In this document: piece by piece, positions 47,580 through 59,495 of the stretch
How positions within the stretch are numbered: position 1 is the first letter of the stretch
How the letters are laid out: each line of letters starts with the position of its first letter
Source of the DNA: Gonatopus flavifemur
Lineage: Eukaryota; Arthropoda; Insecta; Hymenoptera; Dryinidae
DNA length: 64,000 bases
Assembly: GCA_018340375.1 (NCBI GenBank)
Contig: JAFFJZ010000001.1
Coordinates: forward strand, 53,746,001 to 53,810,000
Reading direction: 5' to 3'
Translations under genes and position numbers: made by a program
Notes under the pieces: model-generated
What the model was told of the DNA's origin: nothing
The model's database searches: none
Seen by the model: only the letters and a program-made list of their open reading frames with translations

Positions 47580-50450
47580 TATACATATACGTACATGAAT
47601 ACATATATCCAGCACAATGACCACACTTCTCCCTACATATCGTGACTTGCAAAGAAATTTATTGACGCCGGAGTATCTTCACGAGAATGTGCATAGAACT
47701 TATCCGCGAAATGTATTATTTCCTGTCGTTTATATTCCAACGAAATCTCATTCGTCATAACTAAACAATGAACGATGATATCATGTTTGCACGCTGATAT
47801 ATATTTCATCCGAACCATTATGGGTGCAAGGTATATTATCGTAACATTCCATATTTTTATTAACATACTATTTACGAACCGATGCAATTAAATTATAATG
47901 TTTTTCAAAAACAAAAAATTACAAATAAGTATTTGGGTTGGCAATATAGTCTGGAGTCTCGAAACTATACAAAGCATTATGGTTATGGAACTCGTATCGT
48001 CAAAGTATAGTTAAAGTTTACGTTTTACAACCTTTAAAAACGTTGATTGGATGAAGCGTATGACCTGCATCTCAGAAATGAGAATTGCGGCTGCTGCTTT
48101 GTATTATGAATCTATTGGAGAAAAAACTGATGAGTTCACCAAGATAGGGATGATAGAAAATGAACTTTACGGAAACGATAACTGCAAAAAAGGTCGCTCA
48201 AAATACGAATCAACATAAAATCTTTCATTGCATAGCTCTGCATTTTCGAGTAGCGATAGTGCCGTGAAAGTATTTGAATAAAGAGAAGGAAAAGGTATAA
48301 TGAAAGTTGTACAATCACAATCAATCCTTTTTCTAGTTTCAACAGAACCATGCAGGAAAATTCAACTTTGAAGACAAGAACTCCAACACAAATAGCTTGT
48401 AGAATCAAACAATAAATTTGGAAAACATTAAAATCTCAATTGAGGAATTCTGATATTCGAGAAAAAATAAACGTTCACGTCGTTAACCCACGATATTTCT
48501 GAATTCATTTCAATACGTTGAAGGAATTTGAGTTTGTCTCACACATAATCTTCAAGAAAAATATTTCAACTCGAAAGATAGAGGACTTATCGCATATTAT
48601 CGGAGGACAGAAGGAGAAAAATATTTGTAGGGAATGAATGAAACATCGGTACTATCAACATCCCTTCTTGTATTTTCTTAATCCCATTAGAATGGCTGCG
48701 AACAATTCTTCTCCTTCTTTATCCTTTTTCTTATCAAAGTAAACCCTAAAAAAATAATATCATAAAAATCCATAAATTCGGTGAAGAAAAGCGTATTAAT
48801 TATTAATACCTATGAAATAATTTAATTTGATTTTCGAAACAATTCAAACTCTTGATTTTCATAATGATTCGCGTTTGAAATGATCTCGCATTCAAGTTGA
48901 ATATTCTGATTTTCATTCTCGATAATAGTTTGCAACTCAGTACATGAATAATAGATTCAACGTCAAGGTACCGGAGCTCTTTACGCCGAGAGGTTGTGAA
49001 AATATAATTTATGCAACATTCCATTCAATTCATCGATCGAATTCCTTGAATCCAAAATGTGAAATGCTGGGGTATATAATTTCTCGACTAAGTGAATTAC
49101 TTTGAAGAGGATTTTGAAATATTCAAAACAAGTTTCGGGATACGATTACATGAAATATCTCTTGATTCGTTGTTATCATTCGATTGTTGTAACGGAGTCA
49201 AGTATTCGTAGCGATGTCATTCATTCAGCATCAAAAGAACTTGGCTGTGAGATGTTGATCTTTAAATTATAATATTCAACAGAACATTCGATCGGATTGA
49301 TCAATATACTATGCAATTCGAGGAGATGCTTGAGTAGGATGAAGTTAAACTTGAGTTTAATGCTTATAAAATTCCCTCGAACACATTTTATGTTCGTCAA
49401 CCAGTTGATTCAACGCGATAAGAATCATGGATTTAATTGAGATCAATTGAGATTGATGATTGATGTGAAACTGTATATAATTATATCCCTTGAGTTATAA
49501 AACATTGGAACATTGTGAATGTACACCAGATGAGCGTATTTCCTTCCCTACTCTCAGGTATATTTTATTCCAGCAAAGAGGAAGAGCGAAACCGAGATAG
49601 AAGAGAGAAATTTGACGGAAGGGTAGATGAATGATGAAGTATGTCAGAACACTGAAAAGCAGAAGTTATGAACGAGAAGGAAGCTAGGACGTCCAAATTC
49701 GAGCTTTCAAAATCACTGAAATGACGCTTGATTGGTGGGGAATCTCGCATATCAGAGTTTGTATTCGCTCGAGGCTTTGACGTAAAATACGGGTAGTACC
49801 TATACACTTTGATCGTACAGCGTCGTCACTTCCCGTACATAGTTCTTGCGCAAATGGAATCGGATGGAGACGATTTCGAACATCCGTTCCATCGGTGTGA
49901 TCAGGGAAGCCTCAAGCAAAAAGTCTATTTATACACAATCCTTCCTTTGAAACATCTTTTTGGTGAATGTTGGCACATTCTTCTCATTCACTGCACTTGA
50001 TTAAAAATATTTTTTTCTCTGACAACATCGCATCGTCAATTTCACATGAACCACTCTCTGACTAAATGCAGCAATGTTCTATATATTCTTCTCAATTTTC
50101 CTCCCTATATTTGTTGTCCCGTTCTTGTAATGCGAAGGAATGGATTTTGATGGATAAGTTGGATGACTTCACTTTCAAGAGCCTAGATAGAAAATTTCAA
50201 AAACTAGAATACATTGCATCTTTTCGGGATTACCAAATGAATCCTTGAAATGTCAGTCGAATAGAATCCTTGAAGAATTCAAATTAGTTTTTTCATACTG
50301 TGAATCGAATATGTGTTACTAAAATTTCAGAGATTCATTTAATAAGTCTAAAAGAATGCAGTGAGATTTGATTTTTGGAACTTGTGCTTTCTGGCAAGTG
50401 TGTTCCATATTTTGGAATGATTACTGGCTTTTTCGTGGATGGGGCCATTG
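47580..50450. other. no recognisable gene
   Basis: AT-rich sequence. The 90-codon minus ORF 48136-48408 is hydrophobic but matches no receptor motif I can defend. Others are shorter. Confidence 0.4.
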
Positions 50451-50454
50451 TTAC

Positions 50455-50632
50455 AAGGAGGAGAAAAAATTCGTTGATCGTGAGATTTGATTCTGCTGTT
50501 TCCTATAACAGCAACTTTGTTTTTAACTGTGGCAGCATAAAATATCAACTCCTCTAGCAAAATTTGTTTACTACTCTGAATATGATACTGGAAAATCAGC
50601 TGCTTCATCAATCGTGTTATTTTCTCTTCGCA
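50455..50632. mobile_element. probable worn CACGG-like MITE with CAGC words
   Basis: GGAGAAAAAATTCGTTGATCG on the left and the inverse of CGATTGATGA / AGAGAAAATAACACG on the right. The interior has CTGCTGTTTCC, AACAGC, GGCAGC and TAGCAAA words like 20283-20591. Terminal CACGG is lost, so boundaries are approximate. Confidence 0.4.
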
Positions 50633-50639
50633 ATCCAGT

Positions 50640-52145
50640 TAGTTATGGTAGGGAATTTAAAGTTAGATCAGCAAAAATATTCACTACCCACAGGGAAACA
50701 TTTTGAAAATCGTATATGATTTGTATAGAATTCAATATATAATAGTTTATGTAAAATTTCTATGTAATTATATATGCTCAATTTATTGCGTCAGCAAATT
50801 TATTTTCCCCAATTCAACGAATGTGGATTAGCAATTCGAAAATATAAAGCACATTCCGAAGATTTTATCCTAATTTTCCAAAAAATACGATATTTTGAAT
50901 ATGCCTTGGAACGTTACAGAAGACATATTTCGAATCTCGAAAAAGTATCTTCAAGACACGGCTCTATTCAATTGCTGTTGTTGATATCTTAAAATACGCT
51001 TTGCGTTTATTGAATATTTAGTGATTCGGTGTAATCAAATGTGAAATGAAATCTTGAATCCACAAAATGAATAAATTAATTTTTCCTCATTCATTATTAC
51101 CAAAAATCAAAACCTTACTTTTATAGCTACAATAAAAAAAAACCGTCTAAGTTGGTATAAATGTTGGAATACATCTGTGGATAAATTGATAGGGGGTGTA
51201 CCATGTTCTGAAAACCTCTTGTGAATTTTCAAGTTGGTGCATAAAACCTCTCTTAAGCCTGCTTGACATCGAACTTCGTTGAAGTGGAAACTACATTCAC
51301 TAAATTGGCAGATTATTTGCATGCTCTTGCATCTTCAAACGTAATTACGTCCACGTCGAAAGAGTTGAATTCAAACAACACCTAATCTTCTTGACGATCC
51401 GAGAAGATAATTTTAAACTGAAAATTAAATGATTGAATGCTGGTAAACGGGACGCATCACGTAATTGTACAAGAAATCACTTCAAAGTGAACCTACACTC
51501 ACTTTCACTTTGTTGGATAAATTTATAACTATATACATAGGTTTCTCCGCGGGTTATAGAATCCGATAACGAACTTAGTTGGCTGGTCAAGCTGCGGCGT
51601 AACAGGTTCGACAGGTGTGACACCGATGCCATGGAAGGGTCTTCAAAAGAAATGTAAAGGGTCAATTACGAACTTTGTTTCCAGTGAGATACAAGCGTAT
51701 CTCGTGCTTCTAGTTCATTCCGAACAATTCTTCTCGTCATACCGAGAGCCACATGATTCATAATCAATACACATAATTTTTATAATTTCGCTTGTCAATA
51801 AAAGTCTTTTATGGATTTTTTTCTGCCTGCACAGCTGGAAATTTTATATTGAAAATCAACACAAAAAGTTGATTTCCGATGTGGATTTACCACTCGTGTG
51901 TCAATTTCACATATTCCTTGTGTCAATATTTTGAAACATGCACGTGTGTTCAAACACACAAAATTTTCCATTGCTTGTAGTTTCCAAGAAACACAGATAT
52001 TTGAAATTATTTACGAGCGCTTACCCTGTGATTAAGATTTTCATTGATGCGTATTTTTAATACTGCCACCGATGTGATACGTCGTCACTTCCACCACGTA
52101 GAATTGAGGAGAAAAATCCATGGATGATATGAATCGGTGGAGGAA
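50640..52145. other. no confirmed feature
   Basis: AT-rich sequence. 51829-51985 has inverted ACACAA/TTGTGT words and may be an old MITE. ORFs have no motif. Confidence 0.35.
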
Positions 52146-52149
52146 TAAA

Positions 52150-52419
52150 CCCTGTTGAAAAGGTCTTATAGATGCTGATACACTCTGATAAACTCCTGGA
52201 CAAAAGCAGACCAAAATCTCATAGGGAATTTTCATTTTAAACGTCTTTATGAGATTTTCCACGATTGCTTATAAAACCTGATAAAATCTTATTTTGTGCT
52301 TATTAATTCGCATAATGGCATTATGAAATCTCATGAACCCCTGGACAAATGCTCATATAAAATCTCATAAAGTCTCATAGATTCCACGTATCAGTTTCTA
52401 TGAGATCTTTTCCATAGGG
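52150..52419. mobile_element. MITE with CCCTGTTGAAAAG ends, AA duplication
   Basis: Ends CCCTGTTGAAAAGGTCTTAT and, inverted, CCCTATGGAAAAGATCTCAT, both continuing AGAANCTGATAC. Flanked by AA at 52148-52149 and 52420-52421. The interior is filled with CTCATA, TATGAGATTTTA and AAATCTCAT words. Confidence 0.75.
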
Positions 52420-52451
52420 AAAGCTCGGTGCACTTGATACAAGAGCAACGT

Positions 52452-52734
52452 CCCGTACAGCACAACCACCGATCCTCCACCGAGGACTTCGGTGAACCGG
52501 AGGTGGAGAATTGGTGGAGAAATAAGGGAGAGTCCTCCGTTGAGACAGATTTGGTCATGTAAATGCACCAATATGAATTATATCGAAAATGCAGGGGGCG
52601 GACATTTCTCCGTTGACTCAACGGAGACTCTCCCTTATTTCTCTCTTATTTCCTCGGCTCCCATTTCTACACCAATTCTCCACCTCCAGTCCACCGAAGT
52701 CCTGGATGGGGGATCGGTGGTTGTGCTGTACGGG
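52452..52734. mobile_element. MITE with CCCGTACAGCACAACC ends, GT duplication
   Basis: Second copy of the 21048-21420 family: ends CCCGTACAGCACAACCACCG in both arms, inner GGACTTCGGTG, GGAGAGTC and GGGGGCGGACATTTC phrases. Flanked by GT at 52450-52451 and 52735-52736. 283 bp. One arm is shortened relative to the other copy. ORFs across it are not genes. Confidence 0.85.
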
Positions 52735-52810
52735 GTGAAGATAACCTAGAAATTTTCTAAAAAAAATCAAGACCGCACATTCCTACGTTATCTTCACGTG
52801 CTTCTGAATC

Positions 52811-52890
52811 TAGGGTTACCAGACATCCTGATTTACTAGGACATGTTCCAGGTTTTAATAATATCGAGGAGTGTCCCGGTTTCTTCAAGA
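52811..52890 (+). repeat. TAGGGTTACCAGACATCC repeat fragment
   Basis: The start TAGGGTTACCAGACATCCTG followed by CAGGTTTTAATA and GTGTCCCGGTTTCTTC resembles a transposon end of a kind common in animal genomes (hAT-like). No matching right end was found, so it is a fragment. Confidence 0.3.
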
Positions 52891-52894
52891 TACT

Positions 52895-53575
52895 ATGGAA
52901 TTATCATGTTATCATTGATAACAAATAGGAAAAAGTTATACTGTATTGGGGGAGACACTGGTGCTTGAAATGGTTAGCAAAACATGTAACGGCTGATCGG
53001 TGGAACGTTTGGGTCCGCTATTTTCCAATGTTGGAAATTGTGTCCATCCAAAGTGAAATAATGAACACATCAATTTGTTGGAAGCATAATTGATGGTGTC
53101 TTTAGGAAGCTAAGCCTTCTAATTTTTCTCCGGTGTAGACAATCAGAAGGGAATATATCTTTTCGTTCGAGTGGAATTGTCACTTTATCAGATGTGTTCG
53201 GAATCGATGCTTGAGAAATCAAGTTCATCACATATTTTCAAATGATAATCTACTTACACATCCACATGAGGTTTGAACACGTCATAAAATTTACCTGCAA
53301 CACAAAAAAGTTACATAATTAATGAAAAGTAAATATCGAATTACATAACGTATGAGTATTAATTAATAATATAATCAAAATCTCTCTTTCCCCTTTTCTC
53401 TATTCTTTCTTTTCTCCCGTCCGTTGATACATTCATAAGCATTGACTTGAATCAATCATGACCACGTAATTGAATATGGAATGTTCTTTCTCCCACGAGT
53501 TTGAACAATTTGATATTTTGTAACGAGTTACGTTATCCCTTTCAGGACCGCTGACACATATTTGTGACATAAGTT
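52895..53575. other. no recognisable feature
   Basis: AT-rich sequence before the Merlin element. No ORF of note. Confidence 0.4.
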
Positions 53576-53585
53576 TCGAAATTTT

Positions 53586-54675
53586 GGCATTCTTGTCGTA
53601 TGCGGTCTACCGGGACCTGGTGGTCTACGGGGGTAGCACGCATGCTGCATCGCATACGCATGTCGTATGCGGTCTACCGAGGTAGACCGCACAGTGCGTC
53701 ATATACGAACGCCGTATGCGGTCTACCTGAGTAGACCGCACGGGGCATCGTATATGAATTCCGTACGTGGCCTACCTGGATAGAGCGCATATAACAACGG
53801 TAATAGTTGTTACATGCAACCTACCTCCAGAAGTACATAAAAACACGATATACGCATGTGTTTTTACCCAAACGCATACAATAACATACAATATATGTAC
53901 ACGTTTACACATAATGTACGGATATCTGTAGTGTTTATGTGTGTTGATGAGTCCCTGCTGCGGAGTAGACGTAAGTACAAACGCGGCCGCTACCTCTTGG
54001 GAAACAACCCTACCAAGGAAATCGATTCCGATGACGTGAGTTCCGACGACGAAAGTGAGTTTTCTCCACGGAATTACGGGGTGTTTGGGATGTGCGTCAA
54101 AACCGCGGATGAATTAAGTAACCGATGCGCGCTTCTTCGTTGTCCAATGCCGAGACCATGAAACTCTCATGTGAATTGTGAAGAACGAAATTGCTCCCGG
54201 CACCGAAATACATTCTGACGAGTGGCCAGCTTACCGCACCCTCAACCAACACGGGTGCAGCCACAGAACAGTTAATCACAAAGAATTCTTTGTGAACTCG
54301 GATGACGGATGCCACACACAACGGATTGAAGCGCTGTGGAGTGTGCTGAAGTCAAAGGTCTTGAAAAACATGCGCAACACTACCGAGCAGCTGCTGGATG
54401 GATATCTGATGGATTATTGGTGGCAGCTACGTAACAGGAACGAAGATTTGTTCGAAGCGTTCCTCCGCGATGTGCAGGAAAAGTTTGCTACAAACGGCTA
54501 AACGCAATCGGTCTACCGTGGTAGACCGCACAATGCAACCTACATCGCTGTTATATGCACTCTCCTCAGGGTAGACCCCATATAACAACCGTAAGGGGAG
54601 TTGTATGCGGCCTACCACGGTAGACCGCACACTACAATCAAAGGACCCTGGTAGCACTCATACGACAAGAATGCC
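53586..54675 (+). mobile_element. Merlin element, internally truncated
   Basis: 1,090 bp with TIRs GGCATTCTTGTCGTATGCGG and, inverted, GGCATTCTTGTCGTATGAGT, flanked by the exact 8-bp duplication GAAATTTT at 53578-53585 and 54676-54683. An 8-9 bp duplication and an IS1016/ISXO2-type transposase define Merlin. Subterminal zones (53595-53780 and 54505-54640) hold several palindromes of the form CGGTCTACCNNGGTAGACCG, probably transposase-binding sites. The transposase between them is broken. Confidence 0.9.
53931..54501 (+). pseudogene. Merlin (ISXO2-like) transposase, broken
   Basis: DDE transposase of the IS1016/Merlin group, normally moving its own element. Visible landmarks: first catalytic Asp in CVDESLL followed by RRKYKRGR (Asp codon 53946-53948), then YGVFGMCVKT. 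After a frameshift come FFVVQCRDHETLM and APGTEIHSDEWPAY (second Asp codon 54217-54219), VNHKEFFVN, and the third acidic residue in HTQRIEALWSVLKS (Glu codon 54328-54330). The frame closes at 54499-54501 after FLRDVQEKFATNG. Lesions: no N-terminal zinc-binding part, a frameshift between about 54100 and 54130, and an in-frame TGA at 54172-54174. All three catalytic acids survive, so the inactivation looks recent. Confidence 0.85.
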
Positions 54676-54866
54676 GAAATTTTTCATGAAAAGTGTATTC
54701 GGTGAAGGTCTTTTCATTGTGGTTTATCTCAAAGAAAAAGGTCCCAGTATGCACTATAATTTTTCTCGCTGAGAAAATATATGTTTGAATGAAAGAAAAC
54801 TCAATAAATTCATCAAGTTTTGAGAATAATTTTTTTAGTAAAATACTACAAGGAATGATTCAAATA

Positions 54867-55168
54867 CACGGAGAGAAATTTGGAGATATTGAATCACTGA
54901 GCTTCGTGTGATTTTCCATCTCGAAATTAGATGATTTTGTATCTCGAACGGCGTGAAAAAACATCACAACATCGGAGAGCATAAATCTCGAATCCCATGA
55001 TATTATTTCACCGTGAAGTTGGAGATTCAAAATCAAGCAGTTCGGTGCTCGAAAAGCGTACAGTTCGTGATAGAAAATCACCAATCGGTTGATTTTGCTT
55101 CACATCAGCTGCGAGATGCAAAATCATGTTGAGTTCGTTGATTTAATATCTCCGAATTTCTCTCCGTG
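54867..55168. mobile_element. CACGG-type MITE with GAGATNNAAAATC words, TA duplication
   Basis: Ends CACGGAGAGAAATTTGGAGA and, inverted, CACGGAGAGAAATTCGGAGA, flanked by TA at 54865-54866 and 55169-55170. Inner words CTCGAAATTAGATGATTTTG and GAGATTCAAAATCA occur in both orientations. 302 bp, little decay. Confidence 0.9.
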
Positions 55169-55174
55169 TATCCT

Positions 55175-55475
55175 TGCACTTTTCAATTTCAGTAACAATA
55201 TATGACAGAAACCTTTTTGTATTCACCTTGGAAAATTGAGGGCGAAACCTCTTTTCAGGACGACAGCCCTAAATACGTGCCGTACGGTATCTGATAAAAT
55301 ACAGAAGCTAAAAATTCTAATGCAACAGATTTGTCCTATTTGGTGGGGTGTAGATGAAGAAAATTTCCATTCTTCTCCTCTACAAACAGCCGTTATCTTA
55401 TGATCGGGAAAGGGTTATTGTCGTGTTGAAACGGTCTCGTTGTCTAGCCGCATATGTATACCACGCGGCTGAGAT
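55175..55475. other. no recognisable feature
   Basis: Short unique-looking spacer between two MITEs. Confidence 0.4.
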
Positions 55476-55478
55476 GTA

Positions 55479-55683
55479 CACTGTTAGAAATTTCTTCAAA
55501 TTCCATGTATTTTTTAAGTACATTTGTGCATGAAATTTCCAATTCTTGGTAAATAAAATGAGAATTCATGTTTTTTGAATTTTAAATTTTGTAATTGAAA
55601 ATTCGATAAATTTTTCAGTTAGATGGATAACTTTTGCTTCTATAACATGTAATTGGAGGTTCAATCAGAAATTTCTAACGGTT
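55479..55683. mobile_element. CACTG-type MITE, TA duplication
   Basis: Left end CACTGTTAGAAATTTCTTC, right end read inward AACCGTTAGAAATTTCTGA, with TA at 55477-55478 and 55684-55685. It is the uninterrupted relative of 9761-10379, sharing TTTGTGCATGAAATTTCCAA and GAGAATTCATG. 205 bp. Confidence 0.8.
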
Positions 55684-55689
55684 TATCAC

Positions 55690-58600
55690 GAGCCTCATTG
55701 AACCCTACCGGTACTGTTACCCTCCCGATTCAGCGACCTTGTTCCTATGAATTCAATTATCACTTGTGTCATTCAAATGGAATGGCTGATTGAAACAGTC
55801 GGGAAATTTTTCAATTTGCTTCATGCCTGGAAACAACAACGAAGCAAATATACACGACGCGTAACGCTCCGAAGTAAAAGTGATGAGGAGAATTTTTGAG
55901 CTCGTCCGCCCTGAACGGCTAGTTCTACTGAACGAATTCAGATGCAACTTGTCGCTACCGCTCGCTCTGTAGTAGCAATACATTTGTAAAGGTAATCACA
56001 AGCTACCTCCATTAACCCAGTTCATTTTATGTTAAAAAAGAGACAGACGTATGCACACATGATCCCAGGTTTGTTTTAATTTTTTTTTCATATTTGCCTT
56101 ATATTTGGACTTCAACTCTATTTTGGTGAATGACCACCCTTCTGATTCGATAATTTAATGAAATGAAAGTTGATTTCACTTTGATTTCTTCACCTTTGAT
56201 TTGATCATTTACGACCTCTATTCCTCTACTCCTGAACTCTGGACTCGGTGAGCAAAAAGAATCAATAGGACTGATAAGTTATTGGTAATTAAACTTACCA
56301 ACGCGACGTTCATTACAAAACGATACAATTTCTCAAGGGGTAAATAAAACAATTGATAATGAGAGTGATAAATGAATGAAAATCAATAACCAAAGACCAA
56401 TAGTATGTTTTTATTAAAATGGACATCAATAAAAAATAATTACAAGCTCACATATTTATCCGGAATTTTATATGAATTTCGACTCTATGATGGAAATATA
56501 AAACATCAGTGATAACGCAAAACTGACATTTGTTTGTTTGAAAATAAAACAGACAGATACACTGTCATTCTCTCCAAATAATTAGAAATACATTTCAATA
56601 GATCAAAAACATCTATACAAAAAATAAACAATAAACACAAACCGAATCTGTCTACAGGAAGAGATATATTGAAGGTTTCAAAGCGAGTTCGTTTGACAGT
56701 TCCGATCATCCACTTTTGTTATCTAGAATGTTTTGAAGGCACGGTACACCTGCAAACTTATGACGCTCCTGTCTTTTATATTGGTGAATTCTGATCTCGT
56801 GTATATTCCGATGTAGTAAACGATAACCGTCGTATTTTAAGCCACGAGGATTTCGGAACGAGAATCAATAACGCGAAATTGGATTAGTACACAAATGCAT
56901 TCTAGTGCTATTGAGTATACGGAGGAACAGTATTGTTTCCAAAACGCAATCGTAGTATCCACGTTCCAATTCTCATTGAACAATACAGAACGACTTGGTT
57001 ATGAATTTATATCTATTTCGATAATACCTCACGTACAGAATACTATACGCGATTCACATAGATGTAAATTTTAATAGTTATCTTCAGATCATTTAGAATC
57101 ATATTGATAGCATACCATTATAACTGTCAAAATGTGAAGTATTAACGTGATATTCGAGTGACGACTCGGTTTATCCGTTTATTGAGTCGGAGATATAAAA
57201 TTTTTCGCCATCTTCTTTTTACAACCCGACCAAATCATAAATCCTTTACGGTCAATTTTATTGATTTCCCATTTGTTTCACGTATAACGCGCCTCGATCT
57301 TTCTTTTATCGCTTACTTTTCAATTGACTAAAAAAAATAAAACCTCTGTCAATTTCATTGGATATTAAAATATAAATAATGTTGCAAACATTTGCGATTT
57401 CAAATTTAATAGCCTTGAGGACTCCTAGAGTAATTTTCCTTGGCTAATAATTATTGAGGTTGAGATGTCGACAGAATGAGAAGTGGTTTGACAATTTGTT
57501 CTGTCTATACCGCAAAATGCATGATGTTTACAAGACGGGCTCAGTAGATTATGGTACTTTCTACAACGACGAGTATTTTTTTGTTCAAGTATGCATTATA
57601 ACATACGGCCGAATATAACAATAACATTTCATTCAGATCTATAGAATAATTTTTCATGGAGGCTTAAAAAGAGTTCTGAATAGAGTCGCAAACTACTTTA
57701 TTCATCTCGTGAAGACTACTTATCCAAAAGAAAACACCAACTTGTTAGATGAAATGTGGGTTGATTGTGCGTAAATTCAAGTTCATAGGATGTTCAGTGG
57801 ATCATCAAATATCCAAACGCTCAATGGACCCCTATTGAACATTGTTCGAACCTTCATGTTCTCTTGGGAATCTGAAATCTCCTCTGAATCAGAGATCTCT
57901 TTTGACTGATCCATTGCTTCACACATGAGATTCTTCATTTCATACATTTACATCAATTCCATGATCGATGCGGAAAAAATGTGAATATATGACAATACCG
58001 AATTCCAAATGATAAAAAAGAATTATAATCAAATCAAGATAGTTATTCCTTCAGTGATATATTTCCACGATCAGAAAAATTGTTTTCCATAAATTCCTCG
58101 ATGTCTTATGATTTATCCACATGCCAAAGCCAATGAAAATCAAGTACCGTCAATCTGAGAACATATATATTCGATGTCACAACCACCCTCAAGCCATTTA
58201 ATGCATGAAAATTCTGCGTGAGAGTTGAGTGACAAGTTGCTGTGACATCAACTGCAAATTCACGGAATTATATTCCCATGATTCTCGCAGTAGAGAAAAA
58301 AAATAAAGGAAATTTGTTTCGCGACTGGAAATAGAACATGCAGGTATATATAAGTCCAAGACGTCTGCTTTTTTCGAACTGGAAGACGGATACTCTTCTT
58401 ACCATTGTTTGTCTCTGATAAAATTTGATAGTGAGAAAAAGCAGTGGAACGAGCGAACAGGCGGGTTTGAGGTCGAATAAAAGAACAAGCTAAAGCCCTT
58501 GAGCGGGGAATTCTCTTTTGTTTTCAGTTTCAGGTTATGCTAGGAAATTTCTTTTGCGAGAAGAAAAAACCCTTCGTCCTTGGCTGTCTTATATGTGGTT

Positions 58601-59490
58601 TCATTCTATACATACATATTTCGTCCGACAGTCCCGAGTGACAAGTTACAGTGGCACGCGAATGAGGATACGTTTGCGGTTGTAAGAAAAGACTGGAAAA
58701 GCCTCGAAATCATAAAGAGGATCGTACAGTATAATTTATGTATGCAAACTAGCCGCTTTATTTCAAAGACATGTCACGAAAGGTGGAGAATAAAGGGCAA
58801 ATGGAGAAAAATCCATTGAAATGTATTGTGTTCTTATATAAACCTTGCACCTTTGAGTGTTGAAATTATACGTGATATGAAGTGATAGTTCTACTTTAAC
58901 GTACAGGGTGATCTTTACAACTTGTCATACTATATCATTAGCGTTATTAAAATGTAGTTACATGAAATGTGACTGTCATGGAATTTTTCATGCTCGTGTT
59001 TAAGTAAAAAAGTCCTGAAAATTCTTCACTACCGAAGTACTTTTCTTAATATGAACATGTTATATAATCAGTGAATGTGAATTCAACGTCATGTCCTTGC
59101 ACGTTCTCGAGGGATAGCACAGTCGCGTTGGAATTATAGCCGAAGTACATGTTTGTGATATCATATTTGATTACATCTGAGATTATTGTGGAGGAATTTG
59201 ATAAGTTTCAGACGTGTAATATAAATCGAAATAACAAGATGATCGGAATATGGAATTTCTCTATTTGAAAAAGAGGGTGAAGAATACCGCAAAGGATTCT
59301 CCTCTAAGGGTATCTCGTAATCACCAATATTACGAAGATTCTCCACTCTGCTTGAAAAGTTCGTTAGATTCCAACTGAATCCAATCACCACAAATTCAAG
59401 TGTTTTAGTTTTATACACACAAATCGCTCAGTCACTTTTCGAACACTTGAGAGTATGTTAATATACTAATGCATCGTCAAAAAATCATTA
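55690..59490. other. no recognisable gene
   Basis: AT-rich sequence. TATATATAAG at 58345-58354 is TATA-box-like, within a less AT-rich stretch (58300-58830) that has an unremarkable 79-codon ORF (58580-58819). No initiator or homologous exon could be tied to it, so no promoter is called. Confidence 0.35.
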
Positions 59491-59495
59491 AACTA

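Noticed and set aside
48136..48408. Hydrophobic 90-codon minus ORF, considered as a chemoreceptor fragment
   Set aside because: The conserved C-terminal receptor motifs could not be found, and AT-rich sequence produces hydrophobic peptides by composition.
54178..54501. Treating the Merlin 3' frame as an intact host gene
   Set aside because: It lies inside TIRs with an exact 8-bp duplication, lacks a genuine start and continues an upstream transposase frame across a frameshift and stop.
58345..58354. TATA-box-like TATATATAAG
   Set aside because: No initiator, transcript or downstream gene supports it, and such strings are frequent in AT-rich DNA.
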